From assembly GCA_018806985.1 (NCBI GenBank), contig JADANN010000380.1, forward strand, positions 1,862,501 to 1,926,500: DNA of 64,000 bases. The letters run 5' to 3'. This DNA comes from Angiostrongylus vasorum (lineage: Eukaryota; Nematoda; Chromadorea; Rhabditida; Metastrongylidae). The notes beneath the pieces were generated by a model. It ran no database searches. It worked only from the letters and a program-made list of their open reading frames with translations, and was not told the DNA's origin. Below, one piece after another: positions 35,542 to 48,300 of this stretch (the first letter of the stretch is position 1; every line of letters begins with the position of its first letter). The position numbers were made by a program, and so were the translations under genes.

Positions 35542-36747
35542 TCGGCGCTATATCACCAATATCCTTGGTGTGATTTCTTCATAATATAGGTATTCTATTC
35601 ATTTTTGAGCTTATAGTTTCTTAGAATGTTTTTTGAAGAAAAAGTTATGAAAACCCTATTCGTGTTCTCACTGAGGCATTCTGAATGCATACCACCGCCA
35701 GATCCAAAGATAGACTAAAAATTCACTAAGGAATTGGTCTAGTAGCATTTTAACATTAGGAACAAAAATAGGTTTGTCGGAATTGGTTGTGGAATATTGG
35801 TCTTCATGTCTCGCTTCGTACAGTTGTGCTATTAGCTTTATATCGGCTGCCCTATCATCTCGTTGTATTTCATTCCTTTTGTTTGAATTGTCGGAGCTTC
35901 TACGAGATTCTATTCACTTCATGCATTTACAAAGTAAATTCAGTCATTGTTGAGCAACGATCATCGAGGTTTTTATGACAAGGATTGCGTGTTCCCTAAG
36001 GTGAGCATCGTGATGACACTGAGGAATTCAGTGTTGCAATGTGTAAACCAGTAATATATGTCGTCCGTGCTCGAAGAGTGCTATGTTTTTTGTGACTATG
36101 AGATCCCCTTGTACCGGTCTCTTCACACTTGGATGTTCATGTAATAGTTTTGCTCGGTGTAGTAAATAAACATCTTTGATCGAAAGTGTCTGTAGCGATG
36201 CTAAGAAGCTTTAGAGTTTGAGGTTTCCATGAATGGAATGGAACTGTGGACAGCTACCTAGGCATGTGTGTAAAGGATTCGAATGCCAATAAATGTAAAG
36301 AGAGCGAGACATAATAATCACCTTGGTATGAAATGCGGAGCGCTTGCATTGTTTTTATCCTGCTTCTATGTTGGTGAACTTGTCACGGGTTGAGGAGTAG
36401 AATCCTTACGTTTTGACGTTCTTTATCAGTAAGGCGAGTTGGTTCAATCGCTGTGGCTTCCTTATGATGTTGCGGGTACGAAGTCATTCTCTCAAAGGCC
36501 TGCACATATGAGGTAACAACAAAAAGCTACCATTTAACGCAAAGGAGGGAAAAGATTATTGTTAGCTTTCAAGAGCCATTTTTTACCGTTACTCATGCTT
36601 GTTTTTCTGAGCATATTCGCGAAGATGCAACCTCTGAAGGCTTTTTTTGCCTCGCTTTGAAATGCGAGATTGTGAAGGGTATAGACTCTCTAGGAGTCAG
36701 ATAATTCATTCTGTTATTGATAAGCAAGGACGAGGTTGTCACTGTAT
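35542..36747. other. Intergenic region after melt
   Basis: No gene, RNA or recognised repeat seen. Confidence 0.5.
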
Positions 36748-37020
36748 TCCCTGTTTACGAACAAGCTGACGTTTCGGCGGATTTCCCCATCTTCAGAGGC
36801 TGGAATAGTCTACTTGACTGCAATCTACCTGGCCAAACGCCTCCATAACCAGTCAAAGAGTGCGTGAAACCAAGATTTTCAATCGCATCGAAAGCAAAGT
36901 AGCTTCTTCGCACAATCACTGCTTTCTATGGGTCTTCCGCTGAGTGTTTCACGTGGAGTCCAACCGTGCAGAGCTCACGTTCAAGCGTAATGTGGCTTTC
37001 TAGAGAGCCTCTTAAAAGGT
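36748..37020 (+). repeat. Family E repeat, copy E3
   Basis: ACAAGCTGACGTTTCGGCGG, CGCCTCCATAACCAGTCAAA, CACTGCTTTCTATGGGTC, with the longer right flank also found at the left end of E2. Confidence 0.82.
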
Positions 37021-37493
37021 CATTTTGTGCCGATGGTTTATTTTAGTTCAAAGAATCCGTCCGTTATATGCGTTTTTAATCGTTCGATGGTTTCTCCAAC
37101 TCGGACACTGTGACGGTCATCAGTTCGGAAAATCTGTGTAACGTATGAAAAACAAGACAACAATCATTTTTTTCGAAAGAATTCAGTGATTATAAGTGAC
37201 CATAAAGTAGTCTGTCTGGCAGTCCAGTTTTTTCACTTGTAATCACTATGAAGGTGTCATCGAATGAAATGTGAGGGGAATAAAAAGTTATCTAAACGGG
37301 CACCATAAATTACGAAACACTGTCGTATGCCGGCAGGAATGTGTTTGTATTTCGACTATAGGAAAATACAGCAAATGACAGCATGCATACAATCCACGGG
37401 AATAAAGCGAAAGAGCAAAGTCTCTTCTACAGTTCTATCAAGTCATTCATTCGTAACCCCCTTAAGTCTTCTGGTTCTCAAATTGTTTCACTA

Positions 37494-37695
37494 AGATGCT
37501 GAGATATTTGCAAAACTTGGACCTCAGGTCAGATTTGAAAGGAAGGCAAAACAATGGCCCAAGGGCTGCAGTGGATAACACGTGAGCAATCGGAAAGGGT
37601 AGTCGCAGGTTAAAATCTGGGCTGGAGCCGAATTTTTACAAATGTCGCGGCATCGTGGTGGTTGTATCTTACATTGCACACTGCCGTGAAAACCA
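37494..37695. repeat. Family B composite with collapsed left arm, B6
   Basis: A 35-bp minus fragment (AAGATGCTGAGATATTTGCA) is followed by a plus copy carrying GCAGTGGATAACACGTGAGC and TTGTATCTTACATTGCACAC. Confidence 0.65.
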
Positions 37696-37719
37696 TCACT
37701 TACTTGATACTTGATGCTT

Positions 37720-38052
37720 GAATGGCCCGTACTCACTAGTTGTGCGGGCTCCAGCATAATCTCCATTTTTCGGAGATTTGCTGGTTAAGCCACTGTGGTT
37801 TCCTGGAATCCTAAGGTCAGCCTGGCCAAAGTCTGCCCCCACGTCTTCACCACCACTGGCAGTCGCAGCCCTTGTGGATCAGAGGGAGATTTGCCGCCAG
37901 GCGACTTTGATACCAGGACGGTGGTGGATCCTGATAATGGTTTACTCTTAACTGTGCTTCCTGATGGAAACGCCGGACCCTGCTGTATTTCGCAGTACGA
38001 CAACCATGAACACTTCCCAGCTACGATGAGGCGGTAAACCGTTGAAAGGTGA
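37720..38052 (+). repeat. Family C repeat, copy C4
   Basis: Starts ATGGCCCGTACTCACTAGTT directly after a family B copy; ends GGCGGTAAACCGTTGAAAGG. Confidence 0.86.
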
Positions 38053-38112
38053 AAAAACAAAAAATAGGCAGTGAATAAAAAAGTTAACATTACTTTACTT
38101 ATTTTTTATCCA

Positions 38113-38230
38113 CATGACCTGTCATCACACCTGCTGCGCGGATCCTAGCATTTCTTGCATTCGATTCGTTTCCACGCATCCAACTTTCACAATGGTCTTC
38201 TAATGAGATTTGTATGTTCTAGTGTTTCTG
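38113..38230 (-). repeat. Family D SINE, 3' fragment D3
   Basis: GACCTGTCATCACACCTGCT and TTCTTGCATTCGATTCGTTT, then truncated. Confidence 0.75.
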
Positions 38231-38369
38231 TTGCAATTAATAAGATTCCTTATGAACTGAGATATGTTGATTTAAACTTGAATTGGGCACCAATTCGTCA
38301 TCATGTGGTTCCTATTGAAGTCACTTTATCACATAAGTCTTAATCCCGCCCAAGTGAAAGGTGCCTGAC

Positions 38370-38812
38370 ATCGTCCGAGCATCGTCGTCAGGAAGTCCAC
38401 TAGAACAATATCTCTCCGAATTGTAAATGTTTCACTCGTAATATGTTAGTCACGGTGTCTCAATGTTGAGTTTCAATATTTTCTTGAATTGGCCTTTTGT
38501 TGTTCTTTTTATACCTTTTTTATACGACCTGTCATCACATTCGCTGCGCGGATCCCAGCAGTTCTTGAATTCGATTCGTTTTGCTCGCTCTCATCGTCCA
38601 GAATGGGGTTCAAACATTTCGTATGTTGTTGGTTGCTGTTTAGAGATTTCATTTTCTTTGTGAATGGCGTAGAATGATAGTCGAGTCAATTGTCCTTGCA
38701 GTCTTGAAGATGGTCCAGCTGAGGCCTGTCCACATGGAGAGAGCGTCGGGGAAAGGATCGAACCAGCACCTTGCTTCCTTGTAGACTGCATCAGTAACCA
38801 CTCCACTAACTC
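38370..38812 (-). repeat. Family D SINE D4 within a longer repeated unit
   Basis: 38526-38812 is a D copy with GGATCGAACCAGCACC as the reversed B box and CAGTAACCACTCCACTAACT as the reversed A-box region. 38370-38525 is shared with 50795-50950 (GAGCATCGTCGTC, TTAGTCACGGT, TTGTTGTTCTTTTTA). Confidence 0.83.
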
Positions 38813-39445
38813 CCAGTTCTGGAAATATTACCGTCTATTGGGTACTATCGTTTAAATTGAGAGTACTCACATAGTATTTGCGATGTTGCCTTTTTTAGCA
38901 TTTTCTGAGGTTGCAAGTGTCGTTAACATTTTCGCATATTGTCTTTGGAAGCATAAACAAGGTTGATGTTCTAAAAATTACATTTTATTCCATCGGACCT
39001 TGTTGTTTCGTAGGTAGCCCACAATCTACTTCCCGGCGATTAAATCAATGACGAAAACTGTTGACATCTTGCCAATCTCTTCACTTCTAAGTGCACCTCA
39101 GGCTGAGCCTGCCTTCCGATTAACTTAGCAACTCTTCCAGTTCTGATACGTAGGACATGCTTCGCTGTTGTTCACGTTATTTTGAGATGCTCATCGACGG
39201 TACGCTTCTGTTCCTTGTCTGTGTTTAGTCTGCGACACATATAAACAGATTTTCTTTCTTCCAGTGATAAAATTTAGAATACTCACTATTGGAATTCGTA
39301 CAATATTACAGAATGGCGTGAATACCCTGGTACCGACATTAGATGAAGTGATGTTATTCAGTGTGAGTCTCGTTTATCACTAGAACTGCCTTTTGACGTA
39401 GTCGTATGTCTGGAAAAATACGACTGAAAGAAATATGTCCACTAA

Positions 39446-39785
39446 CCACAATGATGCCGAGATATTCGCAAAACTCCGTACCGCCGGTGTGGGCGGTGGC
39501 GATCGAAAACGCACTTACCCTTTCCGGAGTCTAATGCGTTCACCACCACACCATGCAGGTCCTTCGTTTCGCATGTCTCTCAGCTAGTTTTCTCTCTACC
39601 AGTACCATCAGCAATCAGCCGTCAACAAGATTGATGAGGGAACCACAAATCGGTATTGAACCCAGTTACGTTTTTTATCTGCTTTGTTTTCACGAGTTTT
39701 GGCAGTCCGGAGTTTCGCAAATATCTCAGCATCATTATGGTTGCATTAAATATAATACCCTGCCGTGAAAATTTGTAGTTAGCAC
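39446..39785. repeat. Family B inverted composite B7 with target-site duplication
   Basis: Minus head (39446-39590), spacer with AATCAGCCGTCAACAAGATT, shortened plus arm ending TACCCTGCCGTGAAAA. Flanked by a 12-bp direct duplication TATGTCCACTAA at 39434-39445 and 39786-39797. Confidence 0.85.
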
Positions 39786-39797
39786 TATGTCCACTAA

Positions 39798-39840
39798 GTC
39801 CCTCAGGGATTGATCAACGCCGAGAGCTTTATCCTTTATC
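39798..39840 (+). repeat. Family A SINE tail fragment A7
   Basis: Only the 3' end (GTCCCTCAGGGATTGATCAA and CCGAGAGCTTTATCC) remains, directly after the right target duplication of an inverted family B composite. Confidence 0.7.
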
Positions 39841-40207
39841 TGGTGCTGGTAGTATTAAGATGTTCCCAGGGTTTTGTTGATAGTACCGTTACACTCAAAC
39901 GAAGCCAATCCTACGTTACGTGAGGATCCACTGAAAGGAAGATTTCAACTGACGTGTAACTGTCAAACATGTGGTCGGACATTGTCTATATATAAAAAGC
40001 TTCGAATTTTTGTATTGGCCATATTTTGAATAGATACGCTGCAGTTTTTTTCTACAGGATTTCGTCGATTTTGTAGAGTTTTCTTTTCTTTTTCCCTGTT
40101 TCTTTTCTTTCTTCTCTACTGTGATCGTTTTGCCAAGATTCATCCCATTTTATACCAGGTGAATAGTGGAGCCTTGTAGAATTTGGTGGTCTTTTGTTAG
40201 TATTGGC

Positions 40208-40460
40208 ACGTGTGGCGCAGTGGTCGGAGTCGCCTTGCAACACACGGTGGGGTCGATCCTCGATCCCATGGCCCACCACTCCGGGGTCGGCAAATTGGTC
40301 CAGATTTGTCTGGGAGGATAGCTGGCTGGATACATTGGTAGGTCACCACATTGTAAATGCCAGATATGCATTTAGTCCCCTCCAAACGATGCTTAATGAA
40401 GTCGAATGCATGGCGCATCCCTCAGGGATTGATCAACGCCGAGAGGTTTATCCTTTTTTA
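40208..40460 (+). repeat. Family A SINE, copy A8
   Basis: Intact A box GTGTGGCGCAGTGGTCGG; B box region GGGGTCGATCCTC. Small deletions in the middle. Confidence 0.87.
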
Positions 40461-41260
40461 TGGGTAAATACGTTCCAAGGATATGCTAACGAAGGCTCTC
40501 AAGAAAACATTTCGCTGTCAAAGGATTTAAATTTATCGGTGTGGTCCCTCTGAAATCCTTTGCGAATCCTTAAGACTGGTTTCATGGAGTTGTAAACGCT
40601 TCAGTTATTTTTTAGCCTCTATATTTTTTAGTCCTAGAGGCAATCAATTAGATGCCCTAGTTATTAATTCCTGGTACTACTTTACTTATACTATCGAAAG
40701 AAACGGCTTGGCAGATCCTACTGGGGGACGAATCCCAAGCAACGTGTCAATTGTCTACCTAGAAACGCCAGCCAGACACCGAAATATTAGATGAAATAAT
40801 CATTACATTCGTAAAGGTAACAATAATAAGGTCCACATAGAATATTCAACCGTACACGGCTGATGCTGATCTGCCCTAAAAAACAGTGTCTTCTGTTTCT
40901 GTCAGCCATTATGTAGCTTCTGCTAAGGATGAGGATAACTATCCCACCGGTGAATTTGTGCCCCAGTTATCGTTCATCGCAAACCCACGTCAGCTCCACA
41001 GACGAATTCACGGATGGAATATGAATGTGACTATAACTCTCACATCATTCAACATACACGGACTATGCCGACATTTCAGCTTTCATTAATGTGGCGCCTC
41101 ACGGGAATCGTAAGCATCGGTGACTTAATCGTATTCATAAATTGTTTTGTCTTCTGAGCATTGTTGCAAAGTAGAAATGCGGTTGAAAAAACAACAAAGC
41201 TTTCTCAGAAGATGTATTGAGTTGTTCAAGCCGTTTTACTTATATTACTACGAATCAAGG

Positions 41261-41524
41261 GCGCATGTGGCGCTGCGGTCGAGGCAGCCCTGCAATACAT
41301 ATGGGATCGATCTCGGCATCCTGTGCCCACCAACCTTTCTATCCATCTGGGGTCGGCAAACTGATACTAGACTTGTCTCGGAGGATAGCAGCACTGGCTC
41401 GATACATCGGTAGGCCATCGCGAGTTATTGTAAAGGCCATATATGCGTTGAGTCACCTCCAACGATGCTTAATCAATTCGAATGCATGGCGCATAGCTTA
41501 GGGATTGATCACCGCCGAGAGCGT
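41261..41524 (+). repeat. Family A SINE, copy A9
   Basis: A box changed to TGGCGCTGCGG; B box GGGATCGATCTCG. Intergenic, upstream of the GPI-protein gene. Confidence 0.85.
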
Positions 41525-41934
41525 CAGAGCTTCTAGGGTAAGAATCAATTTGTTTGGTCTGTAGCGGCTAGATCTCGACTTGTCTGTTTGGTGAACAAAA
41601 AAAGGAAACACAGAGAAAGGAGAGATGAAGAAAAGAACTGTAGCAGAGTTGTTACTTCGGAACTCGATAAATGGAGAGCAGAGCATTTCACATTGGAACT
41701 GCACTATCTGGATGAGTTAGCACAGCTTGTTAACATTGGTTGTTGATTATTTGAAAATTCGGACGCACCGAATATTTGAAGAATAGGAAAGAGAATTCTT
41801 AGGTGTAAAGGAATAGCTGTTCTCTGAAAATCCTTGGCCTTTTATAATTCAGATCGCCGCATGAAGATGGTAGTGATCGATCTGCTCACTGAAAAACACA
41901 ACGATCTTCCTTAATTTTGACGACAAAGCACAAG

Positions 41935-42129
41935 TCATAAAGAAGTAGTCATAGATGCGATCCCTATGTCATCAAAAGTAAAAATCATTCTGTTCCAGAG
42001 AAAAAGGCGCACTAGTTGTCCCGAAATCCGGTACGCGTAGGTCCGTGAATCGTTGGCGATTACGGTGTTCAGATCGTCGTTGTGATCTACACCATTAGCG
42101 CGGGAACTCCGGTCCCAGGTTGAGGTCAT
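41935..42129 (-). other. Minus-strand open frame of 64 codons, possible degenerate coding remnant
   Basis: Reads NGVDHNDDLNTVIANDSRTY and AYRISGQLVRLFLWNRM. Balanced composition and no low complexity, lying just upstream of and divergent from the GPI-protein gene. I recognise no family; it may be a remnant of a retroelement or a divergent gene's exon. Confidence 0.2.
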
Positions 42130-42285
42130 TCGGCCAGTTCACGTTTCTATTTTGCAGTGGTCCTTGGCGTTGTTGGGTTCCATTGCTGCTTCATGTTATG
42201 TTCTCTGTGTTCCCACTATCAACTCATGGTTTTCTATCTCCACTTTTCTTGCGTTTCATGTCATTCGCTGCCGTTTCTTTTCCAG

Positions 42286-42354
42286 ATGCTGTTTCCAATC
42301 CTTCTCCTCTCCACTATAGTTATCCCAACGGCTTGTGTTCCTTTTGGGAAAGAC
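42286..42354 (+). CDS. GPI-protein exon 1: signal peptide
   Basis: ATG lies immediately after CTTTTCCAG at 42285, so this acceptor may receive a spliced leader. Encodes 23 residues, MLFPILLLSTIVIPTACVPF then GKD; likely cleavage after TAC or ACV. Donor GAC|GTAAGC, phase 0. Confidence 0.75.
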
Positions 42355-45300
42355 GTAAGCATATGGTTTCACTATATTATCCTATCATTTAATCTCCTTC
42401 AGATCGTCAAAATGTTCGAAGCAGACACCAGTAATATCTTCACTCCTCCTTATCACATGGAAAAATTGCCCAGTGCCTTATGCAAGTATCATTAGCACGA
42501 AGAGCATCATTTTCGCTGTTCAGGATCCTCTTAATCTTGATTTCAATTCTGACTATCGGTCAACACTTTCCCTGCTGTGCGTTTCAACCCTCCCCCTCCT
42601 CCCCTCCTTTTCATCCTCCTCCTCCTCCCTCCTCCTCCTCCTCCTCGTCCTCTTCCTTCTCCTCCTTCTCCTTCTCCTACCCTCTTGCAACTCCGTTTCT
42701 GACGAATTCCCATCGCTTATTGTCAGGACTCTTCATGTATGCAGGCAACTTGATTTTCGACAACTTGATGTACCTTGTGTGATGAAAATTGGTGGAGTCG
42801 AAGGAATGACCACGCTGCTGAGTGTTTTCCATTTTCCCGGCTACACTTTCTTGTAAGCGCCCCAAATCGCTCGTTTTGTTCTGGAATCCATTCTGGTTCC
42901 CACATTACATTTTTAAGGATATTTTTGACAGAGTTCGCTCATCGGAACGTGCTTTGGTCGATGTTCAAGTCGTTGTAGAACGATGAACGATGTCCTCATC
43001 TTCCTAGCGAAGAAACCTGGTATCGGGAAGATTCGTTGACCTGTGTGTTGGGTGAACTGCTTGCTCGACACTTAATGGATAAAGGGAAATTTTTTTTATA
43101 ACATGTGTTTCTTTACTCGTGGGAAAAATGTCTGCTTTCAATACCGTCCTCCCACCACTTCAATCGTTTTCGTGTGTAAAGTGAACAATACCAGTTGTTG
43201 TAGAAATCCACTTGATGAGGGATTTTCCACTAACTTTGGAGATATGGTCGGTAGGTTACTTCGCAGTGATCGCATTGTATTAGTATGAATTCCAAGGTGA
43301 TGCTCTTGCCATATTTTATTTTATCTGATCCGTCTTCATGTCCACGAATCTCAGCACTTCCCACATCCAATTCGTTTTCTCGTAGCCATCGTCCACGAAG
43401 GTTTTCCAAGTGTTTACGTGTGGCCTCGGCTCTGCTGCTTGAGGATTTCCATTTCTTCTTGAAAGCCTTGGAATGCTGGTCCAGCAATTCTCCCTGGAGT
43501 CCTGAGACAACCGAACCGAAGCGTTCCTGATTGGATTGTAGAAAGTGTTTTTTTTTTCAGATAGGACCAGTACCAATTTCCTGATCCCGGAAGGATGAGA
43601 GGCTTAGTTGACCCAGAGCGGGATCGAACTAACACCATGTTCGTGATAACGGACATCATTGCTACTGTGCTACTCGCCCTTGTTGCTCTTGCCATAGGAG
43701 TACTTTAATTTTGGAAACGAAGGGGATATTAACATTGAAATTTTCATATCAACAATAGTTACTGTGGGTTCTCAGAGAGCTATTACGACAAAAACATCTC
43801 CATTCTGGAAGCCAGTTGAAAACATAGAGAGACAGAAAAGTTAGTGAAGATGTGTTGAAGTTCAATCGTTTCGGACCGTTCAGAAGGGCGTCGTGCTGTT
43901 CAGCTGTCCTGCTGAAGGTGCCTGCTATGCGAGTCCACGAAACTGCGTCGACGACTGTAATGCGGCATTCAGTATACGGTCATACGACAACGACACGGTA
44001 ACGTTCGATATCGCAATGATGTCCCCGCTCAGCTACACTGCTGTGCTCTTCAAGGACCAGGTGTTTGTTGTTAAGAAAATTCCCAATTGTAGGGAATGAT
44101 AACTGAGTGCTTTAGAAAAGAATTTCTAGGAGAGTTCCTTTTTTAGGAAAGTGGGAAATTCGAGACGGCCTTCATCTGTTCATTCCACTCGCGGTATGGC
44201 ATTGTCGCTAGGGTGAACGTTCCTCCTCGGCCGGTTTTCTTGATGGATGTGAGCTTAATATGCGGAATTATTTTTTAACATCAGAATCACCAAAAAATAA
44301 AACAAAACCTGAAGCGGAATGATTAATGGAAGGAGTTAATCGTTTCCAGTCGTAGAAGGGAAAAATCGGGGTGAAACATCTTTCCTGGTCTATTGTGTGG
44401 TGAAAAAGTGCAACGTTTTAGTATCACGTAACGCCCGACATGTATTGAGCGCAATGCATTTTACATGAAACTTATGGCAGCTTTCAAGTTTAAACCAGTA
44501 TATATCGACCCACACTAAACATTCTTAGTTGAGATGAAGACCATTGAATAATATACAGCTTTTCACATGCAAGATGCAAGTCTTCTAATTCAACCAAAAT
44601 GAAATTCTGATTTTCTAGAGACCATGGCATTCTGGTTCCACATCTTTTACAATAAAGATCGTATTTCGACCATAAAAATAAACAAACAAGCGGTATTTCG
44701 TCAGTAGGACACCGTGGTGCTCACCAAGGACCACTGGTGTTCGTAGTTGTCGCTCCTGCGTTGGGAATTTCGAGCATTTAAATCTCGCCCTCAGTTAGCT
44801 GAAAATTTTAACTCTAAACATGTTTGTAGTTGACTGGATGCTGTATGAAAGTTATACATACGATTAAGACGATAGAGAAAACCCTGTCCTACAAATAGAT
44901 GCAGTTTGCAAGTTTTTTCCCGCCAGTTGTTGAAAAACCTATTCCGGGTGCTTCTGCGTCAAACTATCTAATCCCACCGTTGTTTTATCCGAGGTTTTTT
45001 CGTAGGGATTGTTTGTCCTTTCCATAAAAAATGTTATCGGGAGCAAGAAACAATGCAAAAATTATTCTCACACAAAGTTTTGGTTATAGTAGCCCTTTAA
45101 ACTCTAATCTTTTTTTCAATAACCTTAGAAAACGTTAGTGTGGAAACAATCAGATCTTGTAGAAGTCCTAGTTCTAGCCAAATAAAATCGCTTGCTTTTT
45201 TTTTCAAAAGAAAAAAAACACACTGAAAAAGAAAGAGATAGTGGAAAATTGGAATGCTGATGTGTGGTGCTTGTTTGCAGTTCATCCACACCACCGAGCC

Positions 45301-48300
45301 TGAGGGTCGCACGGATTCGATCCACACGCGCTGCTCTACCACAATCTTCATGGCACCGCTACCCACCGACGGAGAATACAGGATGACAGCTGGAAATTGG
45401 ACAGGTGGGTCTATTTTTCGTTCTGTTACTTCCTGAGCTGTAAAAGCGCTTAGAGAAGGCTAGACGCTCAATCGTAGTCGATATACATAAAAGGATAAAA
45501 AAGGATAATGCTCTTGGTTATGACTAATCCCTGAGGGATGCGCTATGCATTCGAATCATTAAGCATTATTGAGGTGTTGAATGCATATCTGGCCTATACA
45601 GTGATTCACGGTGGCCTATCGATGTGTTGAGCCAGTGCTGCTATCATCCCAGATAGATCTGATACCAATCTACCGTTCCTGTAAGGATGAAAGGCTTAGT
45701 GAGCCTGGGGCACGGGATCGAAGCAAGTGTTTTGTAGCGCGCCTCTATCCACTGCTTTACGCGCCTCTCGGTGTGCTTGGAGTAGATGGGAATTAGTTAT
45801 GAAAGTCCCAACGTATTTTTCATAAAATAACTTGAAAACGATAGTAAATTATCTTCATAGTGTGCAAAAAAAAGTACTGAGCGATTTCTCAATGGATGCA
45901 TATTCAGTTGTAACGCTGCAGGTGTAGTCTGTAAAAAGAAAAAAGACAGAATGCGTCATAAAACATCATCTGATGCTGTTGCTAAAACCTTGTGGTTTCT
46001 ATCGTTTAATATTTTTGCCCATGCACATACTTCTCTCGAAAAATGAAAAGATTGCTATCATTGCTATATGACAACACAAATGAAGGAGAAGTTCAATGAA
46101 GGAATAACACCGCCAGCCCCACTCATGTCCGTCTATAACGAGAACGGAAAGAGGAACGGAGAATTTCCTCGGTATTAAATCCATCGCTATTCAGATGCAC
46201 TAGTGATTGACGAAGATCTGGCGATAGATGTGGTACCGGCCGTAGAGAACGCTCGAATACTGTCCACTAACGAGGTACGGTATTCATTGCCATTATGAGA
46301 TTACAAATCTTTGTAAACATTCAAAGTTGTCTAAGTTCGATAATCTACGAAGCTGCTTCAAAGTTGTATTTGTCAGAAAACAGTCAGTGCATTGATACAG
46401 TCAACTCTCTACCATATCATCGTTCTGTTGTTCCGTTCTTCCTCAGTTTTTATGTTTGGAGGTGGTTGGTTCATTTTCGTCCGACCACAACTTCTCCAGC
46501 TGTGTACTTGTGAGTACAACTGTTTTCCATTACCAAGTGCAGTATGCTAGTAACGGTTGCCCTGGCGAATACTGAAGTCACTTTATTGTAATCATTCTGA
46601 TCTAATCCGTCTTTAATTTTTCCATCATGTTTATTTCAAACTGGATCAGTGGATGCTCTTGGACATCAGGATTGCGAAGCAGTTTTTGTGTCAAGTGTAC
46701 CAATTCGGTTAGAGCATTTCGCGGTTAGACAGCCAACAGAAGAGCCTATCTGATCAGTGTTTCATCTGAGGTTGTCGAATAATAAAAAAATCATTAAATA
46801 GGAACGGGTCCTCAGATCGCCTGCACCACCTGTTTTCCATGAATATTATTCTGGAATAGGCGGTTCACATCTCTCTTCTTTGCTCTGATATTGAGCTGCA
46901 AGTAAATCCTACTGTTCTTTATAAATAGAAGTCCGCATTGCACCGTTACTGGTTATTCCTTTGCACAACGCTTGACCCAATTTTTAGTAATTTCACGTGA
47001 AATCTAAAATAAACAGGTATTCGACGGTCTTCCAAACACAGTTTTGGTAGCTTTGGATTTGTAGCATTAACACTGGGACATTTGCGATGACGTGCATCGA
47101 CTTCAATCCATTCTTCTTCAGGCATAATTGTGTCTCTCATTTTTAAGCCAATATATTTCGGCTTGTAGTGAAAGATATTATTGCAAATAAAAGATTAGAA
47201 TCTATAGCTCTTTGCCATTAAGAGACAGCTTTATTTTCACCCTCAACTGACAAAGTTGTGGTTTTTGGACCAGGTTTCTTTCTTTCATCATATTTTCTGT
47301 CAAAGTCAGTTTTTTAAACGCCAAACCGATTGAACAATCAGGATTTCATAGCGCAGGACAAAGTGCTTTCTCTAATGAATCGCCGTTTGTTCTTTTTATT
47401 TCGTAAATTTATATACTAAACGAGTTTGAAATGAAAGCCACTTTTTTGCATGACTCGATACCGCAGGTTCCAGCACAACTTGCATTCGATTCGTTTCCTC
47501 GCATTCACGAAACTCTTCGGATTTTTGGTTTCGACTGCTGTTTGAGGATGTAGTTGTGCTACGCCACTCCCAGGTCTCCATCAGTAGGCGCCATCACCTG
47601 TGGATTGAACGAAGCCAGCTGATACCAGATGGGTATGGTTCGAAAATCACGATGCCGGAGGGATGGGAGGGTTTGTGACCTCAGGGCGGGATCAAATCAA
47701 CGCCCTGGTCGTTCCGAGTGGCATCATTGCCACTGTGCGCTTCATCCCTAAAATAGAATATTTGGGTGACTCTTTACACTTTTATAGTGATAGTTCAAAA
47801 CCTCTTATATACCCTTGCAAAGTCCTCAGGTTATCTATATCTTCAATTATTGAAAAAATGTCGGCCATTCTCAAAGACCAGATTTATTGGAAGTGTGTTA
47901 ATGGTAATGAAGTTCCATCATTGCTCTATTGTTGCAGAAATAATTAAGAATGTATGTCTAATGACTGCGTATGTGGTATTTGTGAAATTAATGACTGACA
48001 TTAGTTGAGTTTCAAGGATTTCATGAGGACCATGAGAATTAGAAGCAAGGAAATGCCGTCACTTGTTTTTTTCAGAGAGTCGCAATTCCTTCACGTAAAG
48101 TGCCGGTTTTCCGAGCGTCCGAGACAGAGGGCGTTAACGATATGATGACGTCGGAGGTGGGTTCATTCATATCACCGCAATTCTCCGACGTCTAGTATTT
48201 TGTTGTCTTATATCTGTCATGTTATTTGTCAAGAAAACAAGCGAGATTTCAGTCCTTTGCACAACGACGACAGTTTGAGGACAAAATGAGGCAGGAAAAG

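Noticed and set aside
42473..42856. 127-codon Ser/Leu-rich open frame after the signal-peptide exon
   Set aside because: Driven by the (TCC)n tract; the remainder has no homology-like pattern, and phases do not join the next exon.
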